Of a DNA stretch of 64,000 nt, positions 1 to 8,980 are shown piece after piece; position 1 is the stretch's first letter; each line of letters begins with the position of its first letter. The stretch is from Deltaproteobacteria bacterium (GTDB lineage: Bacteria > Desulfobacterota > Desulfobacteria > Desulfobacterales > Desulfatirhabdiaceae), in contig JACRBZ010000072.1 in NCBI GenBank assembly GCA_016219185.1, forward strand, positions 149,369 through 213,368, given 5' to 3'. Both the position numbers and the translations under genes were made by a program. The notes below the pieces were generated by a model, which saw nothing but the letters and a program-made list of their open reading frames with translations, searched no databases and was not told the origin of the DNA.

Positions 1-1
1 T

Positions 2-1117
2 ATCGGAGCCGGTCCCGCGGGATTATCCATTGCCTGGCAACTGCGGCTGAAAGGGCACGCGGTTACGGTGTTCGACACCGCAGGAGCGATCGGCGGAAAA
101 ATTACATCCGTCATTCCCGGAAGCCGAATTCCGGAAGCCGTGATCACTGCAGAGCTGGAAAGGATTCGAAAAATCATCCCCCATGTTCATCTGCGGCAGC
201 GGCTGGACAGAAATGACTTTGAAAGACTTCAGGGGGATTACGATTTTCTGGTGATTGCGGTTGGCGCGCAAAAACCCCGAACCCTTCCGGTCCCAGGCAA
301 GGAGTTGGCCATGACGGCCCTGGATTTTCTAAAACTCTCCAAGGCCGGCAATCTCCTTCCCGGAAAACGAGTGGTCATCATCGGTGCCGGCAACGTGGGC
401 TGCGATGTGGCGACAGAAGCCAGGCGATTGGGCGCGGACACCCTTACGCTTCTGGATGTTCAGGCTCCGGCCTCTTTTGGCAAGGAAAGACGGGATGCGG
501 AGGCGGCCGGGGCCGTCTTCCGGTGGCCCTGCTATACCCGTGAGATCACTTCCGAAGGCGTTATCCTGTCAACCGGCGAAACCATCCCCGCGGACAGGGT
601 GATCATCTCGATCGGGGATGCGCCGGATCTGGATTTTCTTTCCGGGGATGTGGCAACGGACCGGGGATTTGTTCAAGTCAACGCCCATTATCAAACCGCG
701 GTTCCCACGGTTTTTGCCATTGGCGATGCGGTTAAACCCGGGCTTTTGACCGACGCCATCGGATCGGGTCGAAAGGCAGCTTCGGCGATCTTAAAAATCA
801 TTGATGGACAGCCTCTGGAGAGCGATCTTTGCCCCGTGATCGAGGCCAAGCGCGTGTCTCTGGAATATTTCGATCCCCGGATTGCCGAATTTAAGGATAT
901 GGATAGCTGTGGATCCCAGTGTTCTTCCTGCGGCTCCTGCCGGGATTGCGGCATCTGCGTGGCTGTCTGTCCGCAAGCAGCCATCCGACGAATGGAGAAG
1001 ATTCCCGACGTCTATGAATACCGGGTGGACGAAAACCGGTGCATCGGATGCGGGTTTTGTGCCGGCGCCTGTCCCTGCGGCGTGTGGAATCTTGTTGAAA
1101 ATCAACCGGTGGAATGA
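2..1117 (+). CDS. FAD-dependent oxidoreductase with C-terminal ferredoxin domain (GltD-like), 5' end missing
   Basis: The gene is cut by the left edge. The reading frame is open from base 2 and begins inside the first dinucleotide-binding motif (IGAGPAGLS), so only a short N-terminus is missing; 371 residues are visible. A second Rossmann motif (VIIGAGNVGCDVA, about residues 123-135) and the GDA segment (FAIGDAVKPG) near residue 240 are typical of the glutamate-synthase small-subunit / NADPH-dependent flavoprotein family. The last 70 residues hold two CxxCxxCxxxC-type clusters (CGSCRDCGICVAVCP and CIGCGFCAGACP), a 2[4Fe-4S] ferredoxin. It probably moves electrons between a pyridine nucleotide, FAD and Fe-S clusters; the partner is unknown. 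It ends 17 bp before carA and may share its operon. The family is clear; the exact reaction is not. Confidence 0.85.
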   Translation: MGAGPAGLSIAWQLRLKGHAVTVFDTAGAIGGKITSVIPGSRIPEAVITAELERIRKIIPHVHLRQRLDRNDFERLQGDYDFLVIAVGAQKPRTLPVPGKELAMTALDFLKLSKAGNLLPGKRVVIIGAGNVGCDVATEARRLGADTLTLLDVQAPASFGKERRDAEAAGAVFRWPCYTREITSEGVILSTGETIPADRVIISIGDAPDLDFLSGDVATDRGFVQVNAHYQTAVPTVFAIGDAVKPGLLTDAIGSGRKAASAILKIIDGQPLESDLCPVIEAKRVSLEYFDPRIAEFKDMDSCGSQCSSCGSCRDCGICVAVCPQAAIRRMEKIPDVYEYRVDENRCIGCGFCAGACPCGVWNLVENQPVE

Positions 1118-1134
1118 TACAAGTATAAATTGAT

Positions 1135-2277
1135 ATGAAAAAAGCAATATTGGCACTAGAAGACGGACGGACATTTGACTGCCACTGCTTTACCGGGTCC
1201 GGTGAGGCGGGCGGCGAGGCCGTGTTCAACACCAGCATGACCGGATATCAGGAAGTCCTGACAGATCCCTCATACCGGGGTCAGGTGGTGACCATGACCT
1301 ATCCGCTGATCGGCAATTACGGGGTCAACCCCGAGGATGTCGAATCCGATCGCATACAGGTCGCGGCGTTTGTGGTCCGGGAGTATCAACATTTCCCCAG
1401 TAATTACCGTTCCACGGGCTCGCTGGCCGATTATCTGAAAACTCAAGGAGTCATGGGGATTGACGGCCTGGATACCCGGGCTTTGACCCTTCACCTGAGA
1501 AATTCAGGCGCCATGCGGGTATTTATCTCCACCGAAGATCCCGATCCGCTCTCCTGTGTGAAAAAGGCCAGGCAGGTTCCCAGCATGATCGGCCTGGATC
1601 TGGCTTCCGTGGTTTCTACCCGACAGTCCTACCGCTGGATGAACAATGAAATCCTTCCCATCGAAGAGCCGGCAACCGCGCTTACACAAAAAATCTGGAA
1701 GCATCGGGGCCGGCTGCGCAGTGTGGTCGCTTTTGATTATGGGATGAAATACAATATCCTGAGATGTCTTGAGCAATCCGGATGTGAGGTGATCGTTGTT
1801 CCTGCAGCGACATCCGCCGATGTTATCAGAGAAATGGCGCCTGACGGGATATTTTTGTCCAATGGCCCTGGGGATCCGGAACCCGTGGAATATGCGGTTC
1901 AGACGGTTCGGTCACTTCTGGGATTTCGGCCCATTTTCGGCATCTGCCTGGGGATCCAGATTCTTGGCCTTGCCATGGGAGGCAAGACCTACAAACTGAA
2001 ATTCGGTCATCGGGGCGCGAACCAGCCAGTCAAGAATTTAAAAACCGGACGCATCGAAATCACTTCCCAGAATCATGGATTTGCCGTTGACATCGCCACC
2101 CTGAGTGCAAATGATGTTGAAATCACCCATGTCAACCTCAACGATCAGACCCTGGAAGGATTCCGGCATCGCACCCTGCCTGTTTTTGCCGTTCAATATC
2201 ACCCGGAAGCATCTCCAGGTCCCCAGGATGCCCAGTATCTTTTTAAAGAATTCACCCGGCTGATGGATGGCCAATAA
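1135..2277 (+). CDS. carA: Carbamoyl-phosphate synthase small (glutaminase) subunit
   Basis: The 380-residue protein is full length for CarA. It hydrolyses glutamine and channels ammonia to CarB for carbamoyl phosphate, the precursor of pyrimidines and arginine. The N-terminal CPSase small domain starts MKKAILALEDG and contains NTSMTGYQE. The C-terminal class I glutamine amidotransferase domain has the nucleophile Cys271 in GICLGIQ and the His356-Pro-Glu358 pair in QYHPEA. The ATG is 17 bp after the upstream flavoprotein. carB follows after about 97 bp that are filled by a palindromic repeat, so co-transcription is likely. Confidence 0.97.
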   Translation: MKKAILALEDGRTFDCHCFTGSGEAGGEAVFNTSMTGYQEVLTDPSYRGQVVTMTYPLIGNYGVNPEDVESDRIQVAAFVVREYQHFPSNYRSTGSLADYLKTQGVMGIDGLDTRALTLHLRNSGAMRVFISTEDPDPLSCVKKARQVPSMIGLDLASVVSTRQSYRWMNNEILPIEEPATALTQKIWKHRGRLRSVVAFDYGMKYNILRCLEQSGCEVIVVPAATSADVIREMAPDGIFLSNGPGDPEPVEYAVQTVRSLLGFRPIFGICLGIQILGLAMGGKTYKLKFGHRGANQPVKNLKTGRIEITSQNHGFAVDIATLSANDVEITHVNLNDQTLEGFRHRTLPVFAVQYHPEASPGPQDAQYLFKEFTRLMDGQ

Positions 2278-2284
2278 ATTATAA

Positions 2285-2374
2285 AGGTTAAAGGCTGAAG
2301 CCCGAAGCCTGAAGGCTGAAAAGGTTTTTTCCTTTAGCCTTCAACCTTCAGGCTGCAACCTTTAGTTAACCCCT
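2285..2374. repeat. Imperfect palindrome built of GGCTGAA-like heptads between carA and carB
   Basis: The left arm is a run of heptad-like units (GGCTGAA, GCCCGAA, GCCTGAA, GGCTGAA). After a T-rich centre the right arm repeats them in reverse complement (TTCAACC, TTCAGGC, TGCAACC). The RNA would fold into a long imperfect hairpin. Two other intergenic hairpins of similar make-up lie at about 34717-34783 and 36930-36996. It could be a repetitive extragenic element or an mRNA stabiliser; nothing shows which. Confidence 0.6.
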
Positions 2375-5300
2375 ATGCCCAAACGCACAGATATTCATAA
2401 AATCCTGATCATCGGCGCAGGACCCATCATCATCAGCCAGGGCTGTGAATTTGATTATTCCGGCACCCAGGCCTGCAAGGCATTGAAGGAAGAAGGGTAC
2501 GAGGTGGTCCTGATCAACAGCAATCCGGCCACTATCATGACCGATCCCGATATGGCCGACCGGACCTATATCGAACCCATTACGCCGGAGACCGTTGCCA
2601 AGATTGTCGAGCGGGAGCGGCCCTGCGCCATACTACCCACGCTGGGCGGACAGACCGGCCTGAACACGGCGATCAAGGTGGCTGAGTTGGGGGTTCTGGA
2701 AAAATACGGCGTTGAGATGATCGGTGCCACCATCCCCTCCATTCAAAAGGCCGAGGACAGGGACTTGTTTCGAAAGGCCATGGACAGAATCGGCCTTCGC
2801 ATTCCCCGAAGCGGCATCGCCACGGACATGGAACAGTGCCGGGCCATTGTTGCCGACATCGGGTTTCCGATCATCATCCGGCCCAGCTTTACCCTGGGCG
2901 GAACTGGCGGCGGGGTGGCCTATAACGCGGAAGACCTGGATGTCATTGCCAAGGCAGGACTTGATGCGAGCATGATTACCCAGGTGATGCTCGAGGAATC
3001 GGTCCTGGGGTGGAAAGAATATGAGCTCGAGGTCATGCGGGATCACAACGACAACGTGGTGATCATCTGCTCCATTGAAAACATGGATCCCATGGGGATT
3101 CATACCGGAGACAGCATTACCGTTGCGCCTGCTCAGACCCTGACCGATAAAGAGTATCAGCGGATGCGAAATGCCGCCATTGCCATCCTGCGGGAAATCG
3201 GCGTGGATACCGGCGGGTCCAATGTCCAGTTTGCCATTAATCCCGATACCGGCGAGATGATCGTGGTGGAGATGAATCCCAGGGTATCCCGCAGCTCGGC
3301 CCTGGCCTCCAAGGCCACGGGGTATCCCATTGCCAAAATCGCCGCCAAACTGGCCGTGGGGTATACGCTGGATGAAATCCCCAATGATATCACCGGCGAA
3401 ACCATGGCATCGTTTGAGCCCACCATTGATTATTGCGTGGTCAAAATTCCAAGATGGACTTTCGAGAAATTTCCGGAAACCCAGGATTACCTGACAACGG
3501 CCATGAAATCCGTGGGCGAGACCATGTCCATTGGCCGAACTTTTAAGGAAGCCCTTCAGAAAGGCATTCGATCTCTTGAGATCGGCCGTTATGGTCTGGG
3601 CGGGGATGGCAAAGATCCTGCCACGCCTCCGACAAGAGGCGATATCGAACAGCGCCTGGCAACCCCCAATTCCCAGCGGATATTCTACATTCGCCACGCC
3701 CTGCGGATCGGCATGGATATCCAGGCCATTTATGAGCTGACCCGTATTGATCCATGGTTTCTGGATCAGATCCGGCAGATCGTGGATATGGAACAGGAAA
3801 TTGCCGCATCAGGAAAAGACATTTCAGCAGTGCTCCTCAGACAGGCCAAGTCAACGGGGTTTTCCGACATTCAGATTGCCAGCCTTTTGGGATTAAACGA
3901 ACAGGCCGTTAAGAAACGGCGCACGGAACTGGGAATACTTCCGGTCTATAAGCTGGTGGACACGTGCGCCGCCGAGTTCAAGGCCGCTACCCCCTATTAT
4001 TATTCCACGTATGAAACGGAAAATGAAGCCAGGGTGTCGGACCGGAAAAAAGTCATGATTCTGGGGGGAGGGCCCAACCGGATCGGCCAGGGGATCGAAT
4101 TCGACTACTGCTGCGTCCATGCCTCGTTCGCCCTTCGGGAAGAAGGGGTTGAAAGCATCATGGTGAACAGCAACCCCGAAACCGTCAGCACGGATTACGA
4201 CACATCGGACAAGCTCTATTTCGAACCGCTGACCCGCGAGGATGTGCTTCACATCGTGGAAACGGAAAAACCGTTCGGCGTGATTGTTCAATTCGGGGGA
4301 CAGACCCCGCTCAACCTGTCCGCTCCCCTTTTCCAGGCCGGCGTGCCCATCCTGGGTACCCAGCCCGAGAGCATCGACCGGGCGGAAGATCGAAAGCTCT
4401 TCCAGGCCATGCTCCATAAGCTGGGTTTGATTCAGCCGGAAAACGGCACCGCAACCTCCGTGGCAGAAGCCGCCAGGGTTGCGGAAACCATCGGATATCC
4501 GGTAGTTGTCCGGCCTTCCTATGTTCTGGGCGGAAGGGCCATGAAGATTGTCTATGACCCCAAGGAACTGGAAAACTTTATTCTGCTGGCCATTGCCGCA
4601 TCGCCGAACCATCCGGTATTGATCGATAAATTTCTGGAGGATGCCATTGAAGTGGATGTGGATGCCATTTCCGACGGAAACACCACCATTATCGGCGGCA
4701 TCATGGAACACATCGAGGAAGCCGGCATTCATTCCGGAGATTCCGCCTGTGTGCTGCCGCCCTATAGCCTGAAACCGGAGATTCTTGAAGAAATCACCCG
4801 GGCCACAAAGGCCATGGCCGCCGAACTCAATGTGATCGGACTGATGAATGTTCAGTATGCGGTTAAAAATGACCGGCTTTTTGTCCTGGAAGTCAATCCG
4901 AGAGCATCCAGAACCATTCCGTTTGTCAGCAAGGCCACCGGCGTTCCCCTTGCCAAACTGGCAACCAAAATCATGCTGGGTAAAACCCTGAAAGAGTTGG
5001 GGTTGATTACGGAAAAAATCCCCTCCCACATATCGGTTAAGGAGGCGGTCATGCCGTTTAACCGGTTTCCGGATGTGGATACCCTCTTAGGTCCGGAGAT
5101 GAAATCCACCGGCGAAGTCATGGGCATTGATGAAGACCTGGGATCCGCTTATGCCAAAGCCCAGCTCGGCGCGGGCCAGAACCTCCCCCTTGAAGGCGCT
5201 GTCTTTATCAGCGTCAAGGATCGGGATAAACCCGGGGCCCTGATTGTGGCCAGACAGCTTTACGAGATCGGATTTTCCCTCATGACCACGCGCGGAACCG

Positions 5301-5581
5301 GGATGTATTTTGAAAGTAACGGCATTCCCAGCCGGATGATCAACAAGGTGTCGGTGGGCCGACCCCATGTGGTGGATGCGATCCTGAACCGGGAAATTCA
5401 GCTCATCATCAACACCGGATTCGGCAATGAAACCAAACGCGACGGCTACCATTTAAGGCGTGCAGCCATTAAATACAACATTCCCTATACCACGACCCTG
5501 GCCGGCGCCATTGCCATGGCAAAGGCCATTGCCGCAATGAAACAAAAGGATCTTTCGGTAAAATCCCTTCAGGAATATTGA
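2375..5581 (+). CDS. carB: Carbamoyl-phosphate synthase large subunit
   Basis: The 1068-residue protein matches full-length CarB. It uses two ATP molecules to build carbamoyl phosphate from bicarbonate and the ammonia released by CarA. Two homologous ATP-grasp halves are visible: one starts with KILIIGAGPIIISQG and contains RPSFTLGGTGGG, the second starts near residue 560 with KVMILGGGPNRIGQG and contains RPSYVLGGRAM. A C-terminal MGS-like allosteric domain (about residues 940-1060) carries FISVKDRDK and TTRGTG. The stop codon overlaps the region where purF begins, so the purine and pyrimidine genes are probably in one transcript. Confidence 0.98.
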   Translation: MPKRTDIHKILIIGAGPIIISQGCEFDYSGTQACKALKEEGYEVVLINSNPATIMTDPDMADRTYIEPITPETVAKIVERERPCAILPTLGGQTGLNTAIKVAELGVLEKYGVEMIGATIPSIQKAEDRDLFRKAMDRIGLRIPRSGIATDMEQCRAIVADIGFPIIIRPSFTLGGTGGGVAYNAEDLDVIAKAGLDASMITQVMLEESVLGWKEYELEVMRDHNDNVVIICSIENMDPMGIHTGDSITVAPAQTLTDKEYQRMRNAAIAILREIGVDTGGSNVQFAINPDTGEMIVVEMNPRVSRSSALASKATGYPIAKIAAKLAVGYTLDEIPNDITGETMASFEPTIDYCVVKIPRWTFEKFPETQDYLTTAMKSVGETMSIGRTFKEALQKGIRSLEIGRYGLGGDGKDPATPPTRGDIEQRLATPNSQRIFYIRHALRIGMDIQAIYELTRIDPWFLDQIRQIVDMEQEIAASGKDISAVLLRQAKSTGFSDIQIASLLGLNEQAVKKRRTELGILPVYKLVDTCAAEFKAATPYYYSTYETENEARVSDRKKVMILGGGPNRIGQGIEFDYCCVHASFALREEGVESIMVNSNPETVSTDYDTSDKLYFEPLTREDVLHIVETEKPFGVIVQFGGQTPLNLSAPLFQAGVPILGTQPESIDRAEDRKLFQAMLHKLGLIQPENGTATSVAEAARVAETIGYPVVVRPSYVLGGRAMKIVYDPKELENFILLAIAASPNHPVLIDKFLEDAIEVDVDAISDGNTTIIGGIMEHIEEAGIHSGDSACVLPPYSLKPEILEEITRATKAMAAELNVIGLMNVQYAVKNDRLFVLEVNPRASRTIPFVSKATGVPLAKLATKIMLGKTLKELGLITEKIPSHISVKEAVMPFNRFPDVDTLLGPEMKSTGEVMGIDEDLGSAYAKAQLGAGQNLPLEGAVFISVKDRDKPGALIVARQLYEIGFSLMTTRGTGMYFESNGIPSRMINKVSVGRPHVVDAILNREIQLIINTGFGNETKRDGYHLRRAAIKYNIPYTTTLAGAIAMAKAIAAMKQKDLSVKSLQEY

Positions 5582-5598
5582 GAGATAAGAAAAAAATC

Positions 5599-7065
5599 AT
5601 GAATGATACGTCTTGTTTTGAATGTGAGGATTTTTCCGAGGAAGACAAGCCCCGCGAAGCCTGCGGCTTGTTCGGCATTCACGGCCATCCGGATTCCGCC
5701 AGGCTGACCTACTTCGGGCTTTATGCGCTTCAGCACCGGGGCCAGGAAAGCGCGGGCATTGCCGTGATTCAGAACCAGCAGATCATTGCTCACAAGGGAA
5801 TGGGACTGGTTTCGGATGTTTTTAAAAAACCCTGTCTGGAACTTCTGGACGGCGCCAGCGCCATTGGCCATGTACGGTATTCAACCACGGGAAGCTCCAT
5901 TCTGACCAATGCCCAGCCCTTTGTCGTTCACCACCGTCAGCGCTCCTATGCCGTTGCTCACAACGGGAATCTGGTGAATGCCCATGTTTTGAAGAACGAG
6001 CTGGAAGAATCGGGCTCCATTTTTCAAACCACGACGGACAGCGAGGTATTTCTTCACCTCTTTGTCAAAAATCTTCGAATGGGATTCGAGAAAGCGCTGG
6101 TCGAAGCGGTTTCCCGCATCAAGGGGGCGTTTTCCCTGGTTGTCATGACAAATAAGGGCGAGATCATCGGCATCAAAGACCCCAATGGATTCAGGCCACT
6201 TTGCCTGGGTCGGTTAAACGGTCATTACGTGCTGGCCTCGGAAACCTGCGCCCTGGATCTTGTGGAGGCCGAGTTCATCCGGGAGCTGAACCCGGGGGAA
6301 ATCGTCATCATCAACCAGGACGGCGTTCGCAGTCTGCAAACACCGGTGGCAGCCTGCCGGTCCTTTTGCATATTTGAATTCATCTATTTTGCCAGACCGG
6401 ACAGCACCATATTCGGCAAGAACGTCTATCTCACCCGAAAGGCTCACGGCCGTCAACTGGCGCGTGAGGCTCCGGTTCAGGCCGACATGATCATGCCGTT
6501 TCCGGATTCCGGAACTTATGCGGCCCTGGGATATTCCGAAGCGTCCGGCATACCGTTTGAAATGGGAATGATCCGCAACCATTATGTGGGACGGACCTTT
6601 ATTCAGCCGACCCAGAGCATGAGGGATTTTGGCGTTCGCGTTAAGCTGAACCCCGTCAAGGAACTCCTCAAGGGTAAGGACATCATCATCATTGAAGACT
6701 CCATTATCCGGGGCACGACCGTTCGAACCCGTGTCAAGGCCCTTCGGGAGCTTGGGGTCAAACGGGTCCACCTCCGGGTCAGTGGACCGGCCCACCGTTA
6801 TCCCTGTCATTATGGCATTGATTTCTCAACCAAGGGCGAACTGATCGCATCCCGAATGCGGGTTGAGCAGCTCAGGGATTTTCTGGGGCTTGATTCGCTG
6901 CATTATCTGAGCCTGGAGGGACTTCTGGCGGCAACCGGCATTGAAAACCCCGAAGATTGTTTTTGCAAGGCCTGTTTCGATGGGTGTTATCCGGTTGAAT
7001 TCGATAAAAATCTCACCAAGGATTGTCTGGAGCAGGGTCAAAGGGATGAGTCAGGCACCGAATAG
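5599..7065 (+). CDS. purF: Amidophosphoribosyltransferase (glutamine PRPP amidotransferase)
   Basis: PurF makes phosphoribosylamine from PRPP and glutamine, the first step of purine synthesis. With the ATG at 5599 the protein has 488 residues; a TTG at 5578 that overlaps the carB stop would add seven. The N-terminal nucleophile is Cys22 in ACGLFGI, so about 21 residues form a propeptide that must be removed. The PRPP loop is IIIEDSIIRGTT. Cysteines in SFCIFEFIYFARPDS, RYPCHYGID and CFCKACFDGC match the positions that bind a [4Fe-4S] cluster in the oxygen-sensitive Bacillus-type enzyme, which fits an anaerobe. The start codon is the only doubtful point. Confidence 0.96.
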   Translation: MNDTSCFECEDFSEEDKPREACGLFGIHGHPDSARLTYFGLYALQHRGQESAGIAVIQNQQIIAHKGMGLVSDVFKKPCLELLDGASAIGHVRYSTTGSSILTNAQPFVVHHRQRSYAVAHNGNLVNAHVLKNELEESGSIFQTTTDSEVFLHLFVKNLRMGFEKALVEAVSRIKGAFSLVVMTNKGEIIGIKDPNGFRPLCLGRLNGHYVLASETCALDLVEAEFIRELNPGEIVIINQDGVRSLQTPVAACRSFCIFEFIYFARPDSTIFGKNVYLTRKAHGRQLAREAPVQADMIMPFPDSGTYAALGYSEASGIPFEMGMIRNHYVGRTFIQPTQSMRDFGVRVKLNPVKELLKGKDIIIIEDSIIRGTTVRTRVKALRELGVKRVHLRVSGPAHRYPCHYGIDFSTKGELIASRMRVEQLRDFLGLDSLHYLSLEGLLAATGIENPEDCFCKACFDGCYPVEFDKNLTKDCLEQGQRDESGTE

Positions 7066-7233
7066 ACAATTTTGAACTTGCGTAAAGCCTGATCTTGTGT
7101 TAGTTTTTTAAGAATTATGCTAACATGAGAAATGTTAAAAATATCTAGTTGATATTATTGCCATGCAGTCAGCATGGGCATCCTTTCAGCACCTTAAATA
7201 AACGGATAACATTAAAGGAGGGGGGTATTTTCT

Positions 7234-7515
7234 ATGAAAACTTTGATCGGTGGTGCAGTAGCTGCGGTATTGGGACTTATCGGTGTTTCTATTTGGTTTA
7301 AGGAATTCTTGCAGATTCTGGCTGGCGTGCTTCCTATCATGCTGCTCCTGGGCGGCGGTTTGGCGCTTTATCTGGGATTTGATGAGTTGAAGGACACCTG
7401 GAAAAAAGACGATAAACCGGCGTCATCTCCTGCTGCCGATAGCGTAGATAAATACAAACAGGAAATCGATGATCTGAAAAAAGAACTTGAAACCTTAAAG
7501 ACCGAAAAAGCCTGA
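7234..7515 (+). CDS. Small membrane protein with C-terminal coiled coil, unknown function
   Basis: The 93-residue protein has a strong ribosome-binding site (AAAGGAGG) about 10 bases before the ATG. Two hydrophobic helices (about residues 4-22 and 27-48) are followed by a charged Pro/Ser-rich linker and a heptad-like helix (residues 68-92, rich in Lys/Glu/Leu) that could form a coiled coil. I do not recognise a family. The gene stands alone between purF and a strong terminator. The two-helix hairpin with a cytoplasmic coiled coil suggests a small scaffold or phage-shock-like membrane protein, but that is only a guess. Confidence 0.75.
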   Translation: MKTLIGGAVAAVLGLIGVSIWFKEFLQILAGVLPIMLLLGGGLALYLGFDELKDTWKKDDKPASSPAADSVDKYKQEIDDLKKELETLKTEKA

Positions 7516-7592
7516 TTTCAGGCGTCTTAGTTTCACAAAAAACAATCCGCTTTTCCCGCCAGCACGCGGAATTTGCTGTTTTCTTTTAAAAT

Positions 7593-7630
7593 AAAGGAGT
7601 ATCGGCTACTGCCAATACTCCTTTTTCTTT
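7593..7630. terminator. Bidirectional intrinsic terminator
   Basis: A perfect 10-bp stem (AAAGGAGTAT at 7593-7602 pairs with ATACTCCTTT at 7615-7624) with a 12-base loop is followed by TTCTTT on the + strand and preceded by an A-rich run, giving a T-rich tail on the - strand. It lies between the convergent small membrane protein gene and rnhA and can end both transcripts. Confidence 0.85.
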
Positions 7631-8300
7631 AGGCCTTCTGAAGAATTGCCGAAGTTGCCAGTTTATCGGCCCTTTCGTTGCCTTCTATTCCCGAGTGCCC
7701 CTTGACTTTGATGAATACCAGATTTTTGAACCGTTTCATCAAGATGCGGATGTCGCTGACAAGCTCCGTGTTTTTTTTGGCTTTCCAGCCCAGTACCAGC
7801 AGGCCGTAGGCATAGCCGCTGTCCGTATATATCCTTACCGGCAAATCGGGATTTTTAACTTCCAGAAGACCCGTTCGAATGGCTTCAAGCTCGGCAATGT
7901 TATTCGTGCCCAATCCGATATTTCTGGAGATTTCCCTTTCGTGCTCCCGATAGCGAAGCAGGACCCCAATTCCTGATGGACCGGGGTTTCCCGATGACGC
8001 GCCATCCGCATAGATTCGAATGCAATTCGGATCCTCCGGGTCGGGCGGAGAGATCGAAGGGTTGATGGCTTTGCGGATTTCTCTGGGTTTCCGGCTGGTT
8101 TTTGCTGGGGCTTCCCCGGGTTCGGTGTTCAGGGGGAAAAGATCTGTTTCATGGACCCGATACTCATAATCCTGTTCCTTTTGATATTTGATCAATGCCT
8201 TACCGTTATTGCTCAGGATTTTCCCGTCAGAATCGACAGCCACCCAGACCTTGTTTTGCTTGAACCGCATTCGTATCCAGCCCGAATCATCCTTTGTCAT
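7629..8300 (-). CDS. rnhA: Ribonuclease HI family protein with N-terminal extension
   Basis: RNase HI cuts the RNA strand of RNA-DNA hybrids. With the ATG at 8300 (preceded by GGGGGGAT) the protein has 223 residues; an upstream in-frame start at 8336 would add 12. The catalytic acids are visible: Asp99 in YADGAS, Glu137 in NIAELEAI, Asp160 in YTDSGYA and Asp212 in NERADKLA, plus His202 in KGHSG. The first 90 residues are an extension absent from the E. coli enzyme, with a lysine-rich, strand-forming stretch (residues 10-60) and a Pro-rich linker. It may be a nucleic-acid-binding module. The domain assignment is firm; the extension is unassigned. Confidence 0.9.
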   Translation of the reverse strand: MTKDDSGWIRMRFKQNKVWVAVDSDGKILSNNGKALIKYQKEQDYEYRVHETDLFPLNTEPGEAPAKTSRKPREIRKAINPSISPPDPEDPNCIRIYADGASSGNPGPSGIGVLLRYREHEREISRNIGLGTNNIAELEAIRTGLLEVKNPDLPVRIYTDSGYAYGLLVLGWKAKKNTELVSDIRILMKRFKNLVFIKVKGHSGIEGNERADKLATSAILQKA

Positions 8301-8563
8301 CGCTATCCCCCCAATCGGTAGAAAAAAACTTAGCATATTTTTTCAAGCCGTTGCCGTCAAGACATTTATTGCCATTCAGGGTTTTGGAAAACATGGGCAT
8401 TGTGTAATGCAGTGAAAACCGGTACAATTGCAGCAAAGATCGGAATTTGCGCGAAGATAAAACCCGGCCCCATCCCTTTGCGCGAGAAAAAATGCAACTG
8501 CCAATTTGATCATTTTATTACATTTCGACGGATTTTTGATGCCTTTTCCGTGGATGACGCGAG

Positions 8564-8980
8564 ATGAAAAAAACACCTGACCCTTCTGTTCCGGTTTTCA
8601 GTCCGGCTTTGCCGAAGGTCTATGAATATCCCCTTGCCGAAGGCTGGGTGGCCATGGCTGGGAAAACCGACCTGGATAACGATCTGCTGAGTCTGAAAAC
8701 GGCCGGCCCCAATGACTGGTGGTTTCATGTTCGCGGCATGCCGGGAAGCCATGTGATTCTTGTCGGAAACCAGGATGAAGAGCCGAGCAATGAGTTGCTT
8801 CGCCAGGCGGCTGCCGTTGCAGCCTATCACAGCAAGGCCAGGGACGGCGGGACGGTTTCGGTTTCCGCAACCCGGGCCCGGTATGTTTCCAAACCTCGCG
8901 GCGCCAAGCCCGGAACAGTGACCATTCGAAAAGAAATCGTATTAAAGGTTCGTCCGGGTATTCCGAAACCGCCACCATGA
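8564..8980 (+). CDS. NFACT-R (DUF814) domain protein
   Basis: The 138-residue protein is a stand-alone NFACT RNA-binding domain, the C-terminal domain of Rqc2/RqcH-type proteins. Diagnostic segments are NDWWFHVRGMPGSHVIL (about residues 46-62) and AAAVAAYHSKAR (about 83-94), ending with GTVTIRKEIVLKV. Related stand-alone proteins bind tRNA or ribosomal RNA; whether this one acts in ribosome quality control is not shown. Its stop overlaps the start of the radical SAM gene by ATGA, so the two are translationally coupled. Confidence 0.85.
   Translation: MKKTPDPSVPVFSPALPKVYEYPLAEGWVAMAGKTDLDNDLLSLKTAGPNDWWFHVRGMPGSHVILVGNQDEEPSNELLRQAAAVAAYHSKARDGGTVSVSATRARYVSKPRGAKPGTVTIRKEIVLKVRPGIPKPPP

Noticed and set aside
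2633..3697. Long antisense open frames over carB and similar ones over purF, hdrA and others
   Set aside because: They mirror the codon pattern of the real genes and have no recognisable domains or ribosome-binding sites.
7101..7126. Terminator after purF from GTTAG/CTAAC
   Set aside because: The stem is short with a 16-base loop and no T tail after it.
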